Positions 30,203-38,322 of a stretch of 52,350 nucleotides of DNA are shown piece after piece. The notes beneath the pieces are model-generated. The model did no database searches. It was given only the letters and a program-made list of their open reading frames with translations, and had not been told where the DNA came from. Source of the DNA: a virus; IMG/VR virus record IMGVR_UViG_3300038551_000101, positions 1 through 52,350 of that record; one strand, given 5' to 3'. The translations under genes were made by a program, and so were the position numbers. Position 1 is the stretch's first letter; each line of letters starts with the position of its first letter.

Positions 30203-30990
30203 TACACAGTCACCTCCGTTAATAATTCATTCGCTAAATCAACGTACAAATCTACAACATTATCTTTCTTTTTAATAAGTGTCGCAGGTTTTTTCTCGTA
30301 AGCTATTGCTTTAGCAAACTTAATTGATTTAGGAATAATTGTCTCAAATACTTTAATATCATTCTGCAAACAGAATTTGCGACATTCTTGTAACACTTCT
30401 TCATGAAGCGTTGCCCTTCTGTCGTAAAGAGTCGGAACAACTCCTAATAAATTTAGTTCTGTATTTGTCTTAGTTCTAAATTTATCGATAGTTTTTACCA
30501 TCTTCACTAAAGATCGCATGCTGTACACTTCAGGTTGGAACGGGATGACTACATCTGTTGCAAACTCCAATACATTCGCTTGGATCAATCCTAAGTTTGG
30601 TGGTGTATCAATAAATATGTAATCATAATCACTTACTACATCTTTCATTGCATTTTTTAACAATCCAAAAGGAGTAGGATATTTTCCGATTTCCGGTAAA
30701 ACATCTAGTTCAAAAAATGACATGTCATCATTTGATGGTAGAACATCTATATTTTCATGCACATTCATAATTGCGTGTTGTACTGGTAATCCATCTACTA
30801 AAACATCATATAATGTGTACTGACACTTATCAGGATTCTGGTTGAACGAAACTAATGCATTACCTTGGTTATCCGTATCAATAATTAAAACTTTCTTCCC
30901 TTGTGTCGCTAATACACCTGCAAGGTTTACTACAAGTGATGTTTTTAATACGCCACCTTTGTTCTGCGAAATAGATATAATTTTAGTCAA
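30202..30990 (-). CDS. parA: ParA-family partition ATPase
   Basis: A 262-residue partition ATPase that would position plasmid copies on the nucleoid. The start is a TTG eight bases after GGAGGAG. The deviant Walker A reads 'KGGVLKTS' (residues 11-18): the usual Gly before the catalytic Lys is Leu, although the signature Lys at position 11 remains. Walker A' is 'VLIIDTDNQGN' and Walker B 'YDYIFIDTPPN'. The Leu substitution should be noted when ATPase activity is considered. Gene order parA-parB-rep on one strand is plasmid-like. Confidence 0.88.
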   Translation of the reverse strand: MTKIISISQNKGGVLKTSLVVNLAGVLATQGKKVLIIDTDNQGNALVSFNQNPDKCQYTLYDVLVDGLPVQHAIMNVHENIDVLPSNDDMSFFELDVLPEIGKYPTPFGLLKNAMKDVVSDYDYIFIDTPPNLGLIQANVLEFATDVVIPFQPEVYSMRSLVKMVKTIDKFRTKTNTELNLLGVVPTLYDRRATLHEEVLQECRKFCLQNDIKVFETIIPKSIKFAKAIAYEKKPATLIKKKDNVVDLYVDLANELLTEVTV

Positions 30991-31039
30991 GGTTTTCTCC
31001 TCCTTATTATCTGTTACAGAATAACATAATGAAACTGAA

Positions 31040-31185
31040 TAGTACACGTAATAATTTAATAAACAAATTACTGTTCATTAACATATTCATAAAACTGAAC
31101 AGTTTTATATTACTTTTCATTAATAATGTTTATGTTATTGAATACACTAATGATTTATATAACTGTTTCTATTTCTTTTCATGAA
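31040..31185. repeat. Repeats upstream of parA: candidate centromere/operator
   Basis: ATTACTGTTCATTAA (31067-31081) and ATTACTTTTCATTAA (31109-31123) are direct repeats 42 bases apart, with a diverged third (ATTTCTTTTCATGAA near 31170). Between them AAAACTG-AA-CAGTTTT (31091-31106) is a palindrome. Repeats just before parA are the usual place for parS and autoregulation. Confidence 0.55.
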
Positions 31186-31194
31186 ATCCTGCAA

Positions 31195-31224
31195 AGAAAA
31201 AAGCCCTTCATTGGGCTTTTTATT
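31195..31224. terminator. Bidirectional terminator upstream of parA region
   Basis: AAAAAGCCC, loop TTCATT, GGGCTTTTT, with A- and T-runs on both sides. It isolates the par-rep unit from the VirD4-like operon. Confidence 0.85.
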
Positions 31225-31235
31225 CTATATTCTTA

Positions 31236-31335
31236 TACAAGTACATAACATAGATATTGCCTGTTATCCTTGTAACTCTTCCTATCTTCGACCGTACAAT
31301 TGGGTGTGCTGTTTAGTTAAGGAAGAGTTACTTCT
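31236..31335. repeat. Degenerate second copy of the virD4-like 3' end
   Basis: A segment about 75 percent like 31578-31675, which encodes the last residues and tail of the VirD4-like gene. In this copy the Trp codon of 'YGRRWEELQG' has become TAG. Both copies keep a 10-bp AACTCTTCC/GGAAGAGTT inverted repeat. It marks a past duplication around the small gene 31328-31558. Confidence 0.6.
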
Positions 31336-31558
31336 TCATCAAACATAAAAACATTCTATTCTGCTTTGTTGGACATAAATCAAGTAATCTCATGATATTC
31401 TCAGCGTCATTTATGCTATTTGCATTAACTATATTATTTCTCCACATCCATCGTTTCTTGTCTATACTTCTATATACAGCCCCACTATCACCATTAATCC
31501 ACAGTCGATTATTGCAACCCATGATTTCTGAACGAATCCAGTATTTTTTGTTAACCAT
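31328..31558 (-). CDS. Hypothetical small protein between duplicated gene ends
   Basis: A 76-residue protein (MVNKKYWIRSEIMGCNNRLW then 'NANSINDAENIMRLLDLCPT'). The ATG at 31558 follows AAAGGTGATTGC. It is not recognised. It lies between the VirD4-like gene and a degenerate repeat of that gene's 3' end, so it may have arrived by duplication or insertion. Confidence 0.55.
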   Translation of the reverse strand: MVNKKYWIRSEIMGCNNRLWINGDSGAVYRSIDKKRWMWRNNIVNANSINDAENIMRLLDLCPTKQNRMFLCLMKK

Positions 31559-31600
31559 AGCAATCACCTTTGTATTAAGACATAAGGAATACATCGCCTG

Positions 31601-34153
31601 TCATCCTTGCAACTCTTCCCATCTTCGGCCGTACATTTCCGCATGTCGGATAGTTAGGGAAGAGTTATTATATCGTTCTTTTTCATCTCTCGGTGGCAAC
31701 ATATGGACCATAAAAGCATGTAACGGTTCTTTTGTATTCAAAATAGCAATTGAATAATGTTTAGGCGTTCGCAATGCATCCTCTATCGTAAATGTGGGGT
31801 GTAATCGTTCTTTTGCTAATTCGAATGTCCCTTTATGATCGTTTGCAAATAAGAATTGATTCACACCACCAGCAATAAGATTATCTCGTAAGTAATCCGG
31901 TAATTTCCCCCAATGATGAAAAGCGAATATTGAACCCAATCTTTCTTTTCTTCCCTCCGTCGCTATACGTCCCATTAATTTAGCGAGACCCTTAGATTCA
32001 ACTTGCTCCGGTTCATTGAAAATCAAGAAGCAACCGTGTCTATCTTTATCCTCTTCACTCATGAGCATTCTAGTCATTAGAACTTTTAAAGTAACCCAAT
32101 GAGCTAATATATTACTAGCTGCACCTAATTTACGGTTAGGCATACGGATAATAATTACCTTTCCTTCCTTCATCCATTTCTCAAAATTGACGTTTTCCTT
32201 TGGTTGTTGAGCAAATATATCATGTAATGTATCATCACCAAAAAACATATTTAATCTGCTTAAAATAGCATCGCACTTATTACTTAAAGCTTCATTATCT
32301 CCCCACTGCAACAACTCCCTTGCTAGTCTTTCGTATCCTTCCTCCAACAATTCACTTATTCTATCAACGCGGTAATCTTCATCTTCAATTATTTTCTTAA
32401 TGTTAGAAAGAGATCCTTTGCTGGCTTTTGCTGCTTCCATTAAATATTTTTCGGAACGTGCTAAACCTTCTAGATTCATAAAGTCAATCATTTCTAAAGC
32501 GAACCGCGAACCGCCTTTTCTTCCTAATTTCTCTATAACTTCTGTTAAATCCATCGGGATGATATAGTCCTCATTTGATAAATCTAAATCGATTATTTTA
32601 TCAGACGGCAGTAGATCGCGTATTCCATCAGCCATTCCTTTATGGCCGGGCTGACATATCCAATCAGGAATAACAAACGAAATATTATGTTTCATTGCAC
32701 CTTCATAAACAAAATTTTGGATACTATTATCTTTTCCACTCCCCTGTTTACCAATGAAGGTATATCCGCAATAGAATTCTTCCTTTTGTTCCGCTTGTAA
32801 ACCAACATTAATTTTCTTATCTTTATGTTCTGCATAACCAATCAATAGATTTTTAGGATTTTGGAGTACACTTGGAATATCCGTTTCCGTTCTCTTTTTC
32901 ACGCTCAATGCTTCCTCGTATCGCCTTTGTAGCTCCGCTGTAGGCATTTGCATTGCTAATTTAGCCATTTCGTCAGTCGAAATTAAATTAACGTTACCGT
33001 TCATTTTCGTACGTTTGGAGAGGTGCAATGTATTTAACTCCCGGATAACTTCTTTCTTCCTGCTTTTGTTGTTAACTTTAACGCCATGTAGTTCGTTGTT
33101 ATCAGCTATTTCGCTGGATGAGAGGGATAAGGTTTCGCTCATTGTTTCACGCGTCAGACGGTCTTGTGAGTGCGCCGCTATACGTATATGACTTTTAAAA
33201 ACAGGATTGTTTAATTTTTCACGGCTCGCATTACTGATATGACGCGCGTTAATTTCATCCTCCAAACTAAACGGCTTATCAACCACTTTCCCTTTCTCAT
33301 ATGACTTATTACTTTTGAAAAATGTATTTGCTAAAGCATTAAATAAATCCGTAATCAGGAAATTCACTTCATTCACAAAACCTCCAAGCGCCTGTTTTGA
33401 AGCGCCTAACACCATCCTGGAGTTAATTGTTGCTCTTTGCGGTACTTTTCCTTTAGAAAGTTTCTCATAAGCCCAAGACGCGTTCTTTATCCACTTTTGA
33501 CGGTTCTCTGCTTCATTACAGATACTTAGCCTTGCAAAGTCTCCATCAAATTGTAATTCGTCTATCGTGTTCATAACTGCTGCAATAGGTGTCTTTTGCT
33601 CATTCATGTTTGTGTTCAAGCTGAATATATCGTGTTTTAGATACTTTAACTCCTGGATAATCGTATTTTCTTCCGGGACTTGTATTTGCTCAAGAGAAGC
33701 TTCTTTTATGGTGACACTCATCTTATTTTCTAATTTTCTTTTCAACTTAGTTGCTTGGTACTCTGAAGTCGATACATAAAACTCAATTTTCTTTTGGCCG
33801 TCCTCTTGTTTAAATATCACATCGAACCAAAATAAATCTTTCTCCCTGTATACAAAACGCAATCCATCGCGTTCTAAACGTGTTCCTGGTGATTCATACA
33901 TTTCATACATCTTATAAATAGCTTTCCATAATCGGCGCGTGTTATTTGTAACATTACTGTGCGGAATAATACGATACACAACCATTTTGTTTTGCTGTGT
34001 TTGAAAGAAATCAGACCAGGCTATTGTTTCAGTACGTTTCCACCACTTCTTTTTCTTCTTCGGTATTTCTGCCGGCACACCACCAAGATAAAGCGCGGGG
34101 TAATAAAATTTCTGCTCCTGATCCGGTAAAAACTCTTCTTTCTTCTCATCCAC
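31601..34153 (-). CDS. VirD4/TraG-like conjugation coupling ATPase
   Basis: An 850-residue AAA-type ATPase. Walker A is 'CGYTFIGKQGSGKDNSI' near residue 467 with Asp where Ser/Thr is usual, and the Walker B-like 'GCFLIFNEPEQVES' near 705 (Asn-Glu instead of Asp-Glu) is followed by 'GSIFAFHHWGKLPDYLRDNL', the sensor/arginine-finger region of the VirD4/TraG group. The N-terminal 180 residues are a separate beta-rich domain, and the centre is helical. No clear transmembrane helices are seen, unlike most coupling proteins. The GTG start follows GGAGGTG. It is preceded by two membrane-protein genes on the same strand. It might couple DNA to a channel or serve in plasmid maintenance. Confidence 0.7.
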   Translation of the reverse strand: MDEKKEEFLPDQEQKFYYPALYLGGVPAEIPKKKKKWWKRTETIAWSDFFQTQQNKMVVYRIIPHSNVTNNTRRLWKAIYKMYEMYESPGTRLERDGLRFVYREKDLFWFDVIFKQEDGQKKIEFYVSTSEYQATKLKRKLENKMSVTIKEASLEQIQVPEENTIIQELKYLKHDIFSLNTNMNEQKTPIAAVMNTIDELQFDGDFARLSICNEAENRQKWIKNASWAYEKLSKGKVPQRATINSRMVLGASKQALGGFVNEVNFLITDLFNALANTFFKSNKSYEKGKVVDKPFSLEDEINARHISNASREKLNNPVFKSHIRIAAHSQDRLTRETMSETLSLSSSEIADNNELHGVKVNNKSRKKEVIRELNTLHLSKRTKMNGNVNLISTDEMAKLAMQMPTAELQRRYEEALSVKKRTETDIPSVLQNPKNLLIGYAEHKDKKINVGLQAEQKEEFYCGYTFIGKQGSGKDNSIQNFVYEGAMKHNISFVIPDWICQPGHKGMADGIRDLLPSDKIIDLDLSNEDYIIPMDLTEVIEKLGRKGGSRFALEMIDFMNLEGLARSEKYLMEAAKASKGSLSNIKKIIEDEDYRVDRISELLEEGYERLARELLQWGDNEALSNKCDAILSRLNMFFGDDTLHDIFAQQPKENVNFEKWMKEGKVIIIRMPNRKLGAASNILAHWVTLKVLMTRMLMSEEDKDRHGCFLIFNEPEQVESKGLAKLMGRIATEGRKERLGSIFAFHHWGKLPDYLRDNLIAGGVNQFLFANDHKGTFELAKERLHPTFTIEDALRTPKHYSIAILNTKEPLHAFMVHMLPPRDEKERYNNSSLTIRHAEMYGRRWEELQG

Positions 34154-34154
34154 T

Positions 34155-34508
34155 TTAAACACCTCCAAGTATTGTAAGTGCAAGAATTAAAAGAGCTGTG
34201 TACCAACTTACCGTTTTCATTAAGCTTCCTTTCCCTAACATAGATGAAATGATAATAAATGCACCTGCCGCTATTGTGGTATATCCCATAATGTCCGGAA
34301 GGCTCACTACAAACCAATCCCATAGCAAAACCCCACATTCTTTAATAAAGTGACCAATCGGTTTTAATATGAACTCTATTTCTGTATGAACGATACTATC
34401 GCTAAAATCGTTTAGTATATCCATAAATGAGCCTTCCTTTGCCTTCTCACCGATATAACCACCTGCATTCGCTAAAACCATTTGACCACCATCTAAGATG
34501 AATTTCAT
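34155..34508 (-). CDS. Membrane protein of the conjugation-like cassette
   Basis: A 117-residue protein with two or three hydrophobic segments: 'ECGVLLWDWFVVSLPDIMGY' (about 58-77), 'TTIAAGAFIIISSMLG' (about 77-92) and 'WYTALLILALTILGGV' at the end. It immediately precedes the coupling ATPase gene. It may act as a membrane partner of an otherwise soluble ATPase. No family is recognised with certainty. Confidence 0.62.
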   Translation of the reverse strand: MKFILDGGQMVLANAGGYIGEKAKEGSFMDILNDFSDSIVHTEIEFILKPIGHFIKECGVLLWDWFVVSLPDIMGYTTIAAGAFIIISSMLGKGSLMKTVSWYTALLILALTILGGV

Positions 34509-34520
34509 GATGTGCCCTCC

Positions 34521-34874
34521 TTATATTCCTTTTAAGAAATCCCTTATGTCTATCGAGTGTCTCGCCAAAATATATCCACAAGACACACCAATTAAAATTT
34601 CTAACGCCTTTGTACGATGCCCCAAAGCCCAACTTGCTCCACTGAAAATAATGACAAGTACTACCCCTGCATCAAATGCATTCATAATAGCCCCGTGGAC
34701 ATTTCCAAAAGTGCTATTAACAGTGGCTGCAAATGCTGCTTTGGGTAGGATCATGATAAGTGAACCGATAGTACCGGTAGTCACTCTTTTTAATGCGGTA
34801 ATATCACTTTTCTCCTTATTTTTGTAACTGCCATCCATAAACGAACGGAACGGTATTACCTCTGTTTTCGCCAT
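34521..34874 (-). CDS. VirB2/TrbC-like small membrane protein
   Basis: A 117-residue protein. A first hydrophobic stretch 'TGTIGSLIMILPKAAFAATV' ending in AFA looks like a cleavable signal; a second helix pair follows ('AGVVLVIIFSGASWALG' and 'LIGVSCGYILARHSI'). A long leader, AxA-like site and two helices resemble VirB2/TrbC pilins, so a pilin-like role is possible. The ATG at 34874 has GAGAGGTG. It is the first gene of the three-gene cassette. Confidence 0.55.
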   Translation of the reverse strand: MAKTEVIPFRSFMDGSYKNKEKSDITALKRVTTGTIGSLIMILPKAAFAATVNSTFGNVHGAIMNAFDAGVVLVIIFSGASWALGHRTKALEILIGVSCGYILARHSIDIRDFLKGI

Positions 34875-34949
34875 GATGTACACCTCTCACATGTTATTTT
34901 TTTAACAGGACATACTAACGGTAAATCCTTAAAATTGGAGGGATTAACA

Positions 34950-35018
34950 ATGCATGTAGCTATTGCTGTAACAGTAGGAGCAATTATCGGTACATTAGTT
35001 AATATTTTCGTGGGCTAG
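34950..35018 (+). CDS. 22-residue hydrophobic peptide on the opposite strand
   Basis: MHVAIAVTVGAIIGTLVNIF-VG: one transmembrane helix, preceded by a near-perfect TTGGAGGGATTAAC. It lies between two minus-strand genes and overlaps the 3' end of the RHH-like gene by 20 bases. Short hydrophobic peptides in this setting include type I toxins (BsrG, Fst) and small regulators of membrane proteins. Promoter and antitoxin RNA are not identified. Confidence 0.55.
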   Translation: MHVAIAVTVGAIIGTLVNIFVG

Positions 35019-35346
35019 ATGGCATAAATGGCAGTGAACTTGGAGAAGTTTGCTGCTTCTTTGTTTGTGATTTAAGTTGTTGGATCCGTTCGGATGCAGT
35101 TGGTTGTGGCTTTGGTTTTGAAGGTGCAGCAGGAGTGAATGTTTTTTCTGTTTTAATTTCTTTCATTTGTACTTTTAGCTGTTCAGATTGCTCTGTATGC
35201 TCTTTTTCTACTTCCACAAGACTCATAGCTTCCCAAATTAATTTCTTCACATATCCGCTAAAATTACGACGTTTAACGTGCTGTAACATTAATCTATCTT
35301 TTTCGTTCTTCTCATTAAAAGCCACTGGTTTACTGAATTTAGCCAT
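34999..35346 (-). CDS. RHH-like plasmid protein with Pro/Lys-rich tail
   Basis: A 115-residue protein. The N-terminal 45 residues ('VAFNEKNEKDRLMLQHVKRR' then 'NFSGYVKKLIWEAM') fit a ribbon-helix-helix of plasmid copy-control or relaxosome accessory proteins. The rest is a Lys/Pro/Thr-rich disordered tail. AAAAGGGAGTG precedes the ATG. It could regulate the cassette or bind an origin of transfer; no relaxase gene is seen. Confidence 0.6.
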   Translation of the reverse strand: MAKFSKPVAFNEKNEKDRLMLQHVKRRNFSGYVKKLIWEAMSLVEVEKEHTEQSEQLKVQMKEIKTEKTFTPAAPSKPKPQPTASERIQQLKSQTKKQQTSPSSLPFMPSSPRKY

Positions 35347-35496
35347 TTACAACACTCCCTTTTGGTAGTAGCGGTGATATCGCTTTGTTAAAAGGTATTT
35401 CGTGCTGCTTGAACAATATTCAATCTTTTTTGAAGTTTAGAAAGTTTAATTTTTGGACAGGCTGATTACAAAAAAAATAAAAGGGAGCGTTTAATC

Positions 35497-35724
35497 ATGT
35501 TCGGTTTAGGTAAACGCAGATCTAAATTCGGTAAATTTTTAGATAAGAAAGGAATTTCTCAACAAGATGTAGTAAGAGAAAGTGGAGTGAACAGAGGGAC
35601 AGTCAGTAGAATTTGCCAAGGAGATGCTTTTTCTCCTTCTATGAAGAATGGACAAAAAATCATTAAAGCATTAAAAAAACTCACAGGTGAAAATATCGAT
35701 TTCGATGACTTTTGGACTATGTAA
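35497..35724 (+). CDS. Cro-like XRE regulator of the plasmid half
   Basis: A 75-residue XRE protein with HTH 'SQQDVVRESGVNRGTVSRIC' (residues about 21-40). AAAAGGGAGCG precedes the ATG. It is divergent from the RHH-like gene across a 150-base gap, so it probably controls both directions. Such XRE proteins often set plasmid gene expression in Bacillus. Confidence 0.78.
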   Translation: MFGLGKRRSKFGKFLDKKGISQQDVVRESGVNRGTVSRICQGDAFSPSMKNGQKIIKALKKLTGENIDFDDFWTM

Positions 35725-36032
35725 AACGATAGTACCGCTATTACCAAAATAGTCATAAAAAATAGCCCTACTTTGGCAGTGGACTTGTTGATTAGCTATA
35801 AGCGCGCTATACGCTATTAGCTATATGCCGAGAACTTGAAAATATTGCACGTACATAAATATTAAATACAAAAAGAGTTGCTTCTAAAGATAAAGAACGC
35901 CTTACAGCTGGCTAATTATAGTCAGTTTTTTTGTTTGTCGAAGGATTGTCGAACGAATACGATTGTATTTTTAACCTTGTAAGGTTAAAATGTTTGTATA
36001 AGGCGGAAAATTATAAAAAGGGAGAGATCACA
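35725..36032. other. Gene-free region before the plus-strand island
   Basis: 308 bases without a gene. It includes a terminator-like CTGGCTA-ATTA-TAGTCAG-TTTTTTTG (35910-35935) and the palindrome TTTTAACCTT-GT-AAGGTTAAAA (35969-35990), a likely operator for the island genes that follow. GCTATAAGCGCGCTATACGC (near 35797) also contains short inverted repeats. Confidence 0.55.
35969..35990. promoter_or_regulatory. Palindromic operator candidate
   Basis: TTTTAACCTT-GT-AAGGTTAAAA, a 10-bp perfect inverted repeat located 43 bases before the start of the 207-residue protein. It may be a binding site for that gene's own product or the XRE proteins nearby. Confidence 0.55.
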
Positions 36033-36656
36033 ATGTGGTATAAGAGCTATAAAAAAGTGGATGGTATTGTTACAAAAAAAGGACCAAAACATAGTCCTAA
36101 ATTTGAATTTAATTTTGAAAAGCTCGCAGAAATTACTAATCATTATGAAGTGTTTATTGAAAAAGTAAAAGAAAATTATGAAAAAGATGGTGCAACCTTT
36201 ACAGATATTGCTGTTTTTATTGATGAACAAATCCCATACGCTGCAGAACAAAGGGAGGGGAAGGTAACAAAAATCTATGTTGTTTTTGACCATACTGCTC
36301 CTTATATTAGTTTATTTGGTTGTGATTATGAACATGAAAAATACCCTCGTATACATGAGTTATCTTATAATAAAAAATTGATTTCAATGATGGCTGATTT
36401 ATTACCAACAGAAGTAGAGTACACAAAAGAAATAGATAAATATATGACTGTACCGGAAGCGGCGGAAAAATTTAGTATCCCTGTTGAGACCGTAAAGAGT
36501 CGTTTGAAACCATCAATAACAAGCTTTAACGAACAACTAGTGCAAATGATTGAAGAAGGATTGATTAAATCTTACCTTAAAGCGGATGGCAAGCGGAAAG
36601 AGTGGATTATTAGTGAAGACGCTATGAAAAAATGGTTTTTTTCTGAAAAGGGGTGA
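36033..36656 (+). CDS. Hypothetical protein with C-terminal excisionase-type HTH
   Basis: A 207-residue protein. The N-terminal 140 residues are an alpha/beta region not recognised (FNFEKLAEITNHYEVFIEKV, KIYVVFDHTAPYISLFGC). Residues about 145-205 carry 'YMTVPEAAEKFSIPVETVKS' and end 'GKRKEWIISEDAMKKWF', the shape of a MerR/excisionase winged helix. AAGGGAGAGATCAC precedes the ATG at 36033. It heads a three-gene plus-strand island next to the lysis genes. Confidence 0.65.
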   Translation: MWYKSYKKVDGIVTKKGPKHSPKFEFNFEKLAEITNHYEVFIEKVKENYEKDGATFTDIAVFIDEQIPYAAEQREGKVTKIYVVFDHTAPYISLFGCDYEHEKYPRIHELSYNKKLISMMADLLPTEVEYTKEIDKYMTVPEAAEKFSIPVETVKSRLKPSITSFNEQLVQMIEEGLIKSYLKADGKRKEWIISEDAMKKWFFSEKG

Positions 36657-36660
36657 AAAT

Positions 36661-36822
36661 ATGGCATTTGTAATACGTGGTGAAGGTTTTATATTAACCG
36701 ATTGCGAACCAGGAAAAGAAGAGAAAGAATTAGAGTTTGATACTTATGAGGAAGCAGAAAAAGCATTAGAACTTATACAATTCCCTATGAAAAAACCTAA
36801 TGCAAAAATAATTGAAGTTTAA
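36661..36822 (+). CDS. Small hypothetical protein
   Basis: A 53-residue protein (MAFVIRGEGFILTDCEPGKE then 'FDTYEEAEKALELIQFPMKK'), a compact alpha/beta unit. AAAAGGGGTGAAAAT precedes the ATG only four bases after the previous stop, so the two are co-translated. Not recognised. Confidence 0.65.
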   Translation: MAFVIRGEGFILTDCEPGKEEKELEFDTYEEAEKALELIQFPMKKPNAKIIEV

Positions 36823-36889
36823 TTTTTATTGTGACGGAAATACCGCCACATTGTGTGCTAGGGTGTAAAAAGAATGGAGGTATGAGTAT

Positions 36890-37243
36890 ATGACTGAATT
36901 ACGAATCGATGAAGCAGTCTTAGATTATAAAGATTGTGCAGAAACGCAAAATGAACTATTTAACAAATTAATCCGCTTTATAGAATTAAAAGCACATCAA
37001 ACATATAAGGAGCGTATTGAGGTTATTAATGCGTGCGACTATTGCGGGTATGCATTACAAAAACCCTATGACTCCTTTGCAAGTGAAGTAAACCCTTCTG
37101 ATATATGGTATATATCCATACTAGATGAAAATGAGGAAGACTGGCTAAAAATCATGGGTGAAGATGCTGATTTTACTCAAGAACAAATACTGATTTATCG
37201 TTGTCAGGCATGTGGTAAATGGGAGATTTGTAACGACGGTTAA
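36890..37243 (+). CDS. Hypothetical zinc-binding protein
   Basis: A 117-residue protein. Two CxxC pairs (ACDYCGY at about residues 49-55 and RCQACGKW at about 104-111) flank an acidic helical region and would form a zinc site. GGAGGTATGAGTAT precedes the ATG. Last gene of the plus-strand island. Function unknown; small regulators and host-takeover proteins often look like this. Confidence 0.65.
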   Translation: MTELRIDEAVLDYKDCAETQNELFNKLIRFIELKAHQTYKERIEVINACDYCGYALQKPYDSFASEVNPSDIWYISILDENEEDWLKIMGEDADFTQEQILIYRCQACGKWEICNDG

Positions 37244-37260
37244 ATAGAGGAATATAAAAC

Positions 37261-37296
37261 AAAAGAGCCGCCCATAAGGACGGCTCTTATTTTTAT
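37261..37296. terminator. Bidirectional terminator between island and lysis genes
   Basis: AAGAGCCG...CGGCTCTT hairpin with A/T runs on both sides; it ends the plus-strand island and, read the other way, the late operon just after the endolysin stop. Confidence 0.85.
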
Positions 37297-38093
37297 TTAA
37301 CTTCATAATACCAACCAAGACGTAATAACCACTCTTCACAAGCTTTCAATTGCGCATCAGAAGTAGGATCTGTGACGATATAAGCTAATCCATCCGGTTC
37401 AAGGACGAACTTACCGGTCATCTTTAACGATGTAAGAGCTCGCATAGCATCAAGCACTTCATAAGGCGAAAATGCTCCCGTTTGAATGATATTTTGTTTA
37501 GGTACCTCCGCTTGTATTTCCTTCTGTGCTGCTTCAGTAAACCAAGACAATGACTTGCTCCCAATAAGGGAATTCAGGTCACACTTACCGATACCAGGTA
37601 CATTTCCTGTTTCTGTGTATTGCCAAATGTCGCAAGGATAAGCTGGCTTTTTACCACCATAACGCGGAATCCATACAAAATCACTCTTTACATTTGCCAT
37701 ACCAAAAGGTGCATACATATGATGGCCGACATATAAACCGACTTTCTTAGCTCCTAATCGATATAACTCATCGATAAAGGCTTGTGTGCCGGCTCTCATA
37801 TCATTCATTGTTTTCACTTCTACATCGGCCACCCAAACCGTAGCGTTCTTGTCACCACGACTCCAGAAGTCTTGTGCTTCCTTCTTTGCATCAGCGATTG
37901 AAACGAAACGGCAAAATGCATAATTACCAAAAGGAATGTTATGCTGCTTCATTGCTTGTACATATCCTTTATACAATGGATCAACGTAATTTGAGCCATC
38001 TTGTACACGAGCAATTACAAAATCCAAGTACTGCTTTGCTACAGGCCAATTAATATTTCCGTTCCATTTTGAAATATCTACGATTTGTCCCAT
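37293..38093 (-). CDS. Endolysin: GH25 muramidase with Amidase02_C-type wall-binding domain
   Basis: A 266-residue lysin. Residues 1-190 are a GH25 lysozyme: '[20 protein letters not shown]' with the catalytic-type Asp, '[10 protein letters not shown]' carrying the acidic residues, and '[19 protein letters not shown]' at the end of the barrel. Residues about 207-266 ('[19 protein letters not shown]' to '[10 protein letters not shown]') match the C-terminal wall-binding domain of PlyL-like Bacillus lysins. It cleaves the glycan strands once the holin opens the membrane. It is the last gene of the late operon. Confidence 0.92.
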   Translation of the reverse strand: MGQIVDISKWNGNINWPVAKQYLDFVIARVQDGSNYVDPLYKGYVQAMKQHNIPFGNYAFCRFVSIADAKKEAQDFWSRGDKNATVWVADVEVKTMNDMRAGTQAFIDELYRLGAKKVGLYVGHHMYAPFGMANVKSDFVWIPRYGGKKPAYPCDIWQYTETGNVPGIGKCDLNSLIGSKSLSWFTEAAQKEIQAEVPKQNIIQTGAFSPYEVLDAMRALTSLKMTGKFVLEPDGLAYIVTDPTSDAQLKACEEWLLRLGWYYEVK

Positions 38094-38305
38094 TATTGAT
38101 CCGCTCCTTTTTTATCTTGATCTGCAAACCATTTACCAGCAGCCGGATTAGAAATTACACCTGCAGCAATTAAAATAAACAGGATAATATCTACATACTC
38201 CTGATACCTCCCTAAATTAAAATTAGGAATGGTATCCATAAGGACCATTCCTAATAGTGCAAACAACGCCACCCATAATCCGCGATTTTTTAATTTCTCT
38301 TTCAT
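38093..38305 (-). CDS. Holin (phi LC3-like)
   Basis: A 70-residue protein with two membrane helices: '[17 protein letters not shown]' (about 10-26) and '[15 protein letters not shown]' (about 37-51), a short charged C-terminus and '[15 protein letters not shown]' opening typical of Firmicute holins. It directly precedes the lysin and overlaps its start by one base. It forms the membrane lesion that lets the lysin reach the wall. Confidence 0.8.
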   Translation of the reverse strand: MKEKLKNRGLWVALFALLGMVLMDTIPNFNLGRYQEYVDIILFILIAAGVISNPAAGKWFADQDKKGADQ

Positions 38306-38322
38306 AATTAATTCATCTCCTT

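Noticed and set aside
31021-31190. Additional small gene in the parA upstream region
   Set aside because: The region is AT-rich, lacks start signals and is better explained by repeats serving as centromere or operator.
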